From Candidatus Nanohaloarchaea archaeon (lineage in GTDB: Archaea > EX4484-52 > DAOVKX01), in assembly GCA_030631505.1 (NCBI GenBank), contig DAOVKX010000042.1, positions 1 to 8,843 on the forward strand: a stretch of DNA of 8,843 nucleotides, written 5' to 3'. This document shows, piece after piece, positions 1-4,764 of the stretch. Position 1 is the stretch's first letter; every line of letters begins with the position of its first letter. Below the pieces are notes generated by a model that had not been told where the DNA came from, did no database searches, and saw only the letters and a program-made list of their open reading frames with translations. A program made the translations under genes and the position numbers.

Positions 1-29
1 ATTTCTTCCAGTTTTTCTTTGTTAGCCAT
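1..29 (-). CDS. Start of an unidentified gene, cut by the window edge
   Basis: An ATG on the minus strand (complement of 27-29) opens a frame that runs off the left edge, giving only MANKEKLEE. It lies 31 nt downstream of the GH15 stop codon and in the same direction, so it could be the next gene of a short operon. No Shine-Dalgarno motif is visible in the gap. Nine codons are too few to name a product; the lysine/glutamate-rich start suggests a soluble protein but proves nothing. Confidence 0.4.
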
Positions 30-60
30 AAGAAGTTTTATGCAGATAGAGTTAAATATT

Positions 61-1176
61 TTAGTTTACCGGAGGGTTTAGTGCTTTTTCCCTTTCATGA
101 ACTATATCTATATATGTGGAATATGACCATGTTAAATTTTCTGCTCCGCAAGGTCTGCCAGTGTCTTTATGTACCTGTTCTGACATGGAACCTTTTTTTG
201 GTATATGTTTGAGAACCCATCTCAAATATTTGTCTCCTTCAGAAATATTTCCTGTTTTATAATGATATCCTGCCATCCACAAAGTTGTTATATGCCACGG
301 ATTTCCCTCTGTATCCTCGCTCGGCACACCATACCCATCGTACTTATCTTCAGGGTAACGCCCTATCCCACCAACACGGAAATCAAATGCATTTGTAAAT
401 CGCTCCACGGTTTTTCTCAATAAGGGGTTTGTTATGCACATTCCACCAGAATACAAAACTGCACCCAGTACACTCAAATCATCAATACCTTTTTTCCATG
501 GAGTGTTGTCCTTTCCTTTAACAATATCCGAATAGATATATCTGTTTTCAAAGTCAAAAAAATGTTTTAAGGAATCACTTAAGTGGGCATATTCATTCAG
601 CCATTTTTTCCGATCTTCATTTTCGTTAAGCTTTTCTGCTATATCACTTGCTTTTCCCAGCGCGTTCATTATAGGTATTGTTGTAGAATAAAAATAGCCC
701 TCTCTTTCTTCCCATAAATTCCAAGTGGCACAATCCCTATGACAGCATAAAAAATCACAAGCTTTTTTAATGCTTGTATATAAGTCTTTTAAAAAGTCTT
801 CATCAATGCCATCATGCTGAATATATTTACACATAATGTCTGCACTGTTTGCAATCTGGTCCATCTGAAGATGCGCCCATGTTTCATCGTCCTTTGTTCC
901 ATCAGGATTGTACCTTTGGTCCCATGAACCATTGGGGTTTTGTATACTCATAAGAAATTCAAGATATTTTTTAACTTTTTTATCTTTGTGGACATCTAAC
1001 AATGTTGAAGCAACAAAGGCACCGTCTCTTGGCCACATATACTTATAAGGGGGATTTTCATAACTTGACGATGCAATAATGGCGCCGTTTTGTTCAATAT
1101 TCAGGGGCAGTTTCCTAATACTTATATCATACTGCTTCTTCAAATCGTTTACAAACTTTTGATTCTTGTCAGACAT
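61..1176 (-). CDS. GH15 family glycoside hydrolase (glucoamylase/glucodextranase/trehalase-like)
   Basis: This 371-residue protein is the (alpha/alpha)6-barrel catalytic part of a GH15 enzyme; family members release glucose from alpha-glucans or trehalose by inversion. The family signature YKYMWPRDGAF is at residues 44-54. NLWEERE (153-159) holds the likely general acid, Glu156, and SEQVHKDTGRP (332-342) the likely general base, Glu333, followed by the usual ENLTWSYS (346-353). Archaeal and bacterial GH15 proteins are commonly near 600 residues with an N-terminal beta-sandwich domain; here that domain is absent, and a stop codon directly upstream of the ATG rules out a longer frame. There is no signal peptide or membrane segment, so it probably acts in the cytoplasm, for example on storage glucan. 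The Asp that precedes LWEE in fungal glucoamylase is Asn153 here. Family assignment is firm; substrate is not determined. Confidence 0.9.
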   Translation of the reverse strand: MSDKNQKFVNDLKKQYDISIRKLPLNIEQNGAIIASSSYENPPYKYMWPRDGAFVASTLLDVHKDKKVKKYLEFLMSIQNPNGSWDQRYNPDGTKDDETWAHLQMDQIANSADIMCKYIQHDGIDEDFLKDLYTSIKKACDFLCCHRDCATWNLWEEREGYFYSTTIPIMNALGKASDIAEKLNENEDRKKWLNEYAHLSDSLKHFFDFENRYIYSDIVKGKDNTPWKKGIDDLSVLGAVLYSGGMCITNPLLRKTVERFTNAFDFRVGGIGRYPEDKYDGYGVPSEDTEGNPWHITTLWMAGYHYKTGNISEGDKYLRWVLKHIPKKGSMSEQVHKDTGRPCGAENLTWSYSTYIDIVHEREKALNPPVN

Positions 1177-1200
1177 TTAACTACTTATTGGTTGAAAGTT

Positions 1201-1210
1201 GGATATATAG
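1201..1210 (-). promoter_or_regulatory. TATA-like box for the GH15 gene
   Basis: On the minus strand the sequence CTATATATCC is centred about 30 nt before the GH15 ATG. Archaeal transcription normally starts about 25 nt after the TATA centre, so the mRNA would begin at or within a few bases of the ATG. No Shine-Dalgarno motif precedes the ATG, which agrees with a leaderless transcript. The box lies inside a short inverted repeat (GGATA at 1201-1205, TATCC at 1213-1217) that could be an operator, though this may be chance. Confidence 0.5.
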
Positions 1211-1232
1211 TTTATCCAAAAGAAATTTAAAG

Positions 1233-1249
1233 ATGATTTCTCAAATCAT
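1233..1249. repeat. Perfect 7-bp inverted repeat in the divergent spacer
   Basis: ATGATTT and AAATCAT flank a 3-nt centre (CTC) between the GH15 gene and the aromatic/PheRS cluster. It lies upstream of the TATA box of the GH15 gene and about 110 nt before the chorismate mutase start. It could be a dimeric repressor operator serving either promoter, or a small hairpin in an RNA. The rest of the 186-nt spacer shows a tandem heptamer (ATTCTGA twice, 1285-1298) but no clear RNA gene or open frame. Confidence 0.35.
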
Positions 1250-1362
1250 TAATTGATAGTGATGCTGTACCAATTCGAAAACAGATTCTGAATTCTGAAA
1301 TGATTTTGGTAGTTATTGGTTTCTTAAAATTTGATTTTAATTAGTTAGAGGAAGTGGTAAAT

Positions 1363-1668
1363 ATGAAAAATTTAATTGGGATGAATCTTGAAGGATTAAG
1401 AGGAGAACTTGATAAAGTAAACAAAGAGATTGTTATTTTGTTGTCCAAAAGAATGGAGCTTGTCAAAAATGTGGCGGAATTTAAAATGGTGAATGCTGTG
1501 CAGGTTTATGACGCTGAAAGAGAAAACGAAATCTTTGCAAAAGTGAGGGAAACTGCACTTGAAAACGGGCTTGAGCCGGATTTTGCTGAAGGTTTATTCA
1601 GAAAAATAATCAAATATATGAGACAAAAGGAGAGTGAGACAATTGAAAGTCACAACATTAGGTCCTGA
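1363..1668 (+). CDS. aroQ: Chorismate mutase, AroQ class, monofunctional
   Basis: This 101-residue all-helical enzyme rearranges chorismate to prephenate, the branch point to Phe and Tyr. The fold signature LRGELDKVNKEIVILLSKR spans residues 12-30. Candidate active-site residues by comparison with E. coli chorismate mutase are Arg13, Arg30, Lys41 (VAEFK), Asp50, Arg53 and Glu54 (YDAERE). In the last helix, where E. coli has Ser84 and Gln88, this protein appears to have Met and Glu (KYMRQKESE); yeast chorismate mutase also uses Glu at the second position. ATG 1363 is preferred over GTG 1354 because GAGGA (1348-1352) sits 10 nt before the ATG but only 1 nt before the GTG. It is the first gene of the cluster and its 3' end overlaps the prephenate dehydratase gene. 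It is not fused to a partner enzyme, unlike bacterial PheA and TyrA bifunctional proteins. Confidence 0.9.
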   Translation: MKNLIGMNLEGLRGELDKVNKEIVILLSKRMELVKNVAEFKMVNAVQVYDAERENEIFAKVRETALENGLEPDFAEGLFRKIIKYMRQKESETIESHNIRS

Positions 1669-2452
1669 AGGTACATTCAGCCACGAGGCGGTTTTAAGCT
1701 ATGATAAAAACGCGGAAATTATATTTGTTGATACGCTCGGTGATGTTTTTGAAGCAATTGAAACTGGAAGGGTTGATTATGGGATTGTGCCTGTTGAGAA
1801 CTCTATAGAGGGTTCTGTAAGGCCGGTTTTGGATCTGCTGCGGGAGTACAATCTTAAAATAAAAAAGGAAATGTCACTGCCAATAAACCATTATCTTTGC
1901 AGTCTTGGCGAGTTGGAAGATATTACTGAAGTTTATTCGCATCCGCAGGCCCTGGCGCAGTGCAGGAAATTTCTTAATAACCTGAATATAACACGGCAAG
2001 AGAAAACAGACTCAACTTCCAGAGCCGCCCAGTTAGTATCTAAAAGCAAAGACAATAAAAAAGCTGCGATTTGCACGAAAACTGCAGCAGAGTTATACAG
2101 CTTAAAAACATTAGCTGAAGAAATCCAGGACGAAAATTCAAATGAAACTGTGTTTATTTTACTGAGCACGACAGATAGTGAAGAGCCAACAGGCAATGAT
2201 AAGACTTCACTGTCTTTTCAAGTTAAAAATGAGCCGGGCTCGTTGTATGAGGTTCTTAAAATATTAAATGATAATAATATTAATATGACCAAAATTGAAT
2301 CACGGCCCAACAAGAGAGTTTTGGGAGAATATATATTCTTTGTGGATGTAGATGGTCATAGAAAAGACGAAAAAATAAATGAAACTCTTGAAGTAATGAG
2401 TAATGCTGTTCAGGATTTCAAGATTTTCGGCTCTTACCCGAAAAAGAGGTAA
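1643..2452 (+). CDS. pheA: Prephenate dehydratase with C-terminal ACT domain
   Basis: It converts prephenate to phenylpyruvate, the committed step to phenylalanine. The catalytic part (about residues 1-180) opens with LGPEGTFS and contains VPVENSIEGSV, SHPQALAQC and STSRAA. The ACT regulatory domain (about 190-269) has GSLY (199-202) and ESRP (219-222), which match the Phe-binding GALV and ESRP motifs of allosteric dehydratases, so feedback inhibition by Phe is likely. The family's TRF motif reads TVF (169-171): Thr is kept, Arg is replaced by Val. The start is ambiguous. TTG 1643 gives the usual MKVTTLGPEG N-terminus and lies 10 nt after GGAG (1629-1632); GTG 1634 would add three residues but is only 1 nt from that motif. 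The gene overlaps the chorismate mutase gene by 26 nt, suggesting translational coupling. Arogenate dehydratase activity cannot be excluded. Confidence 0.93.
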   Translation: MKVTTLGPEGTFSHEAVLSYDKNAEIIFVDTLGDVFEAIETGRVDYGIVPVENSIEGSVRPVLDLLREYNLKIKKEMSLPINHYLCSLGELEDITEVYSHPQALAQCRKFLNNLNITRQEKTDSTSRAAQLVSKSKDNKKAAICTKTAAELYSLKTLAEEIQDENSNETVFILLSTTDSEEPTGNDKTSLSFQVKNEPGSLYEVLKILNDNNINMTKIESRPNKRVLGEYIFFVDVDGHRKDEKINETLEVMSNAVQDFKIFGSYPKKR

Positions 2453-2456
2453 TGAA

Positions 2457-3197
2457 ATGACCAGCAATCTGACTATTATCGGCTTTGGCGTCATGGGCCA
2501 GCTTTTTGCCAGAGAACTGAAACAATTTTTTAATGTTAGTGTCTGCAACAGGAGCGACAAATCGAAAATTGCAGAAGAAATTGGTGTCTCATTTACGTTT
2601 ATGGAAAATATTGAAAGTTCTGTGAAAAATGCAGATGTAGTTATTATCTGCCTGCCAATACCTTTGTTTGAAGAGAAAATCAGGGAAATTAAGGATTATC
2701 TCAAAGAAGACGCGCTGGTTATGGATGTTTGCTCTGTCAAAGAAATGCCAATGAGAGTTACGGGAGAGAACTTAAAATGCGACTACATAGGCACACATCC
2801 TTTGTTTGGGGGAGCTGAGAGTTTAAACGGCCAGAAAATAGTTTTATGTCCGAGAGAGCAAAATGAGAATTATTTAATGATGAAGGGTATATTTGAAAAA
2901 TTAGGGGCAAGCGCTATATTGATGGAACCGCTGGAGCATGATGATTATCTGGGGAAAATACAGGGAATTACGCATTTTATTGGCTTAAATCTTATAGAGT
3001 ACTTAAATAAAGAAGATAAAAGTAAATTGGAAGAGTTGTCAACACCAACATTTAATCATCTTTTACAGTTAATAAGAAAAATGGGCGACAACAGCCCTGA
3101 TGTTTTTTTGGAAATACAAAAAAGCAACAAATTCGCGAAAAAATCCAGAAAAGAGTTTTTGGAAATGTTAAATAAGTTTGATGAAGAAATTAATTAA
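2457..3197 (+). CDS. tyrA: Prephenate (or arogenate) dehydrogenase, TyrA family
   Basis: This 246-residue enzyme oxidatively decarboxylates prephenate or arogenate on the tyrosine branch. The N-terminal Rossmann domain carries IIGFGVMGQ (residues 7-15). At the end of the second strand CNRSDKS (30-36) has no Asp for binding the NAD ribose, and Arg32 with Ser33 suggests NADP; that is an inference. DVCSVKE, THPLFGG (catalytic His candidate His114) and QGITHFIG (His173) are standard family motifs, followed by the helical dimerisation domain from about residue 170, with STPTFNHLLQLI. There is no fused chorismate mutase and no ACT domain, so Tyr feedback is not evident. ATG 2457 is chosen over a longer upstream frame because GAGGT (2446-2450) is 6 nt before it, and it lies 4 nt after the dehydratase stop. 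It precedes pheS by 8 nt. Confidence 0.92.
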   Translation: MTSNLTIIGFGVMGQLFARELKQFFNVSVCNRSDKSKIAEEIGVSFTFMENIESSVKNADVVIICLPIPLFEEKIREIKDYLKEDALVMDVCSVKEMPMRVTGENLKCDYIGTHPLFGGAESLNGQKIVLCPREQNENYLMMKGIFEKLGASAILMEPLEHDDYLGKIQGITHFIGLNLIEYLNKEDKSKLEELSTPTFNHLLQLIRKMGDNSPDVFLEIQKSNKFAKKSRKEFLEMLNKFDEEIN

Positions 3198-3205
3198 GTG
3201 ATATA

Positions 3206-4693
3206 ATGTCTAAATTAAATTTGCAGCAAAACGAGAGTTTACTGTTAAAGTTCCTGAAAGATGGAAAAGAAAAAACAGTGCATGAGCTAGAGACAAAGCT
3301 CAAACTTGACCAGGCAGCAGTTGTTAGGGCAAGCAAAACTCTTGAAAAAAACGAACTGGCTGTTGTAGATGAGAAAACGGCTGTAATTGTAGATTTAACC
3401 AAAGAGGGAAAAAGTGTTCTAAAAAGCGGTTTACCTGAAGTGCGGTTGCTCAAAGAAGTGAAACTTAAACCAATACCTTTAGTTCAGATAAAAATTGGTG
3501 AAAAAAATATTGCAATTGGCTGGGCCAAGAGAAAAAATCTCGTGGTTCTGGAGAAAAAAGGAAATGCCGTTGTTGTAAAGATTACAGACGCGGGGCGAAA
3601 ATCCTTAAAAGGTGTATGTTCTGAAGAACTCGCTTTGGAAGAAATTTCCCAGAAAAGACAGGTTGAAGAAAAATTAATTAATGAATTAAAAAAACGCCAA
3701 CTTGTTCGGACAGACGTAAAAATCATAAGAAAGATTATGTTAACCAAAAAGGGTGTTGATTTTGCAAAACGTGTTAAAATCATACCTATGATTTCCCAGT
3801 TAACTCCTGAGTTGTTGGCTTCGGGAAAATGGAAAAATGTTGCATACAGGAAATATAATGTTCTTGCGCCTGTCAGGCCCGTTTACCCGGGGAAAAGGCA
3901 TTTTGTTTCCCAAGCGGTTGAATACCTGAAAAAGGTTTATCTGGAAATGGGCTTTAAGGAAATGACCGGTCCGTTAGTGAACACATCATTCTGGAATTTT
4001 GATGCCCTGTTTGTTCCTCAGGACCATCCTGCAAGAGATATGCAGGACACATTTTTTGTTGAGCCCTGCAATGGAGAACTTCCTGATAATGAATTAGTCC
4101 AGAGAGTAAGAAAAATGCATGAAAAAGGAGACAAAGAGTCCTATGGCTGGAACTGTAAATGGGAAGAATGTGCAGCAAAAAAAACTATTTTAAGAACGCA
4201 CACAACAGTATTGTCCTCAAAAACTCTTGCATCTATCAAAAAAGAGGACTTGCCTGCAAAATATTTTGCAATAGGAAGGTGTTTCAGAAACGAAACACTT
4301 GACTGGTCGCATTTGTTCGAGTTCAACCAGTTTGAAGGCATTGTTGTTGACCCTGATGCTAATTTCAGGCATTTGCTGGGCTATCTGAAACTATTCTGCA
4401 GGAAACTTGGGTTCGGGCAGGCAAGATTCAGACCTGCATATTTTCCATATACTGAGATGAGCCTAGAGTTTGAAGTATTTCATCCATACCACAAAAAATG
4501 GGTCGAATTGGGCGGCGCAGGAATATTCAGGCCGGAAGTTGTCAAGCCATTGTTGGGCGAGGATATACCTGTTTTGGCGTGGGGTCCTGGGTTTGACAGG
4601 ATGATTATGGATTATTATAAAATCAAAGATATCAGGAACCTGTATAAGAACGATATTCAGCAGTTGAGAGAAACAAAACAATGGATGCGATGA
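3206..4693 (+). CDS. pheS: Phenylalanyl-tRNA synthetase alpha subunit, archaeal type
   Basis: PheS is the catalytic subunit of the (alpha-beta)2 enzyme that charges tRNA-Phe. At 495 residues it is the archaeal/eukaryotic form. Residues 1 to about 190 look like successive small winged-helix units (for example LLLKFLKDGKEKTVHELETK) used for tRNA contact. The class II core starts near residue 230. Motif 1 includes AVEYLKKVYLEMGFKEM and is followed by DHPARDMQDTFF and RTHTT. Motif 2 is FRNETLDWSHLFEF starting at Phe360. The C-terminal part has AYFPYTEMSLEFEVF, WVELGGAGIFRPEV and motif 3 WGPGFDR (459-465), then DIRNLYKNDIQQLR. All expected catalytic motifs are intact. GTGAT (3198-3202) just before the ATG can pair with the 16S 3' end. 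pheS lies 8 nt after tyrA and 71 nt before pheT, so it is probably co-transcribed with both. Confidence 0.97.
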   Translation: MSKLNLQQNESLLLKFLKDGKEKTVHELETKLKLDQAAVVRASKTLEKNELAVVDEKTAVIVDLTKEGKSVLKSGLPEVRLLKEVKLKPIPLVQIKIGEKNIAIGWAKRKNLVVLEKKGNAVVVKITDAGRKSLKGVCSEELALEEISQKRQVEEKLINELKKRQLVRTDVKIIRKIMLTKKGVDFAKRVKIIPMISQLTPELLASGKWKNVAYRKYNVLAPVRPVYPGKRHFVSQAVEYLKKVYLEMGFKEMTGPLVNTSFWNFDALFVPQDHPARDMQDTFFVEPCNGELPDNELVQRVRKMHEKGDKESYGWNCKWEECAAKKTILRTHTTVLSSKTLASIKKEDLPAKYFAIGRCFRNETLDWSHLFEFNQFEGIVVDPDANFRHLLGYLKLFCRKLGFGQARFRPAYFPYTEMSLEFEVFHPYHKKWVELGGAGIFRPEVVKPLLGEDIPVLAWGPGFDRMIMDYYKIKDIRNLYKNDIQQLRETKQWMR

Positions 4694-4694
4694 C

Positions 4695-4748
4695 ATGGTT
4701 CAGAAAAGTTTTGAAACCTTGGTGACATTTTCCTTCCATTTTGATTGA
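4695..4748 (+). other. Phe-rich 17-codon reading frame between pheS and pheT
   Basis: One base after the pheS stop codon an ATG opens MVQKSFETLVTFSFHFD, with four Phe in 17 residues, ending 16 nt before the pheT ATG. Its last third is a T-rich run (ACATTTTCCTTCCATTTTG), which is also the kind of sequence at which archaeal RNA polymerase terminates. There is no convincing Shine-Dalgarno motif in front of it, so translation would depend on coupling to pheS. It could be a leader peptide sensing charged tRNA-Phe, a terminator-like U-tract, or chance. The sequence TTGGTGACA occurs twice here (4719-4727 and 4754-4762); the second copy contains the pheT ribosome-binding site. Confidence 0.2.
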
Positions 4749-4764
4749 AGAAGTTGGTGACAAA

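Noticed and set aside
205..423. Plus-strand 72-codon frame inside the GH15 gene
   Set aside because: It is antisense to a clearly coding region with intact family motifs and shows no protein-like pattern of its own.
1281..1298. CAGATTCT shared between the aromatic spacer and the complement of the ppsA dyad, as a common operator
   Set aside because: An 8-base match in AT-rich DNA is weak, and only one of the two places shows a dyad around it.
3484..3783. Minus-strand 99-codon hydrophobic frame within pheS
   Set aside because: Phe/Ser-rich antisense translation of lysine- and glutamate-rich pheS sequence; a typical shadow frame.
4731..4750. Hairpin CTTC/GAAG before pheT as a terminator or anti-terminator
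   Set aside because: Only four base pairs with a 10-nt loop; too weak to claim.
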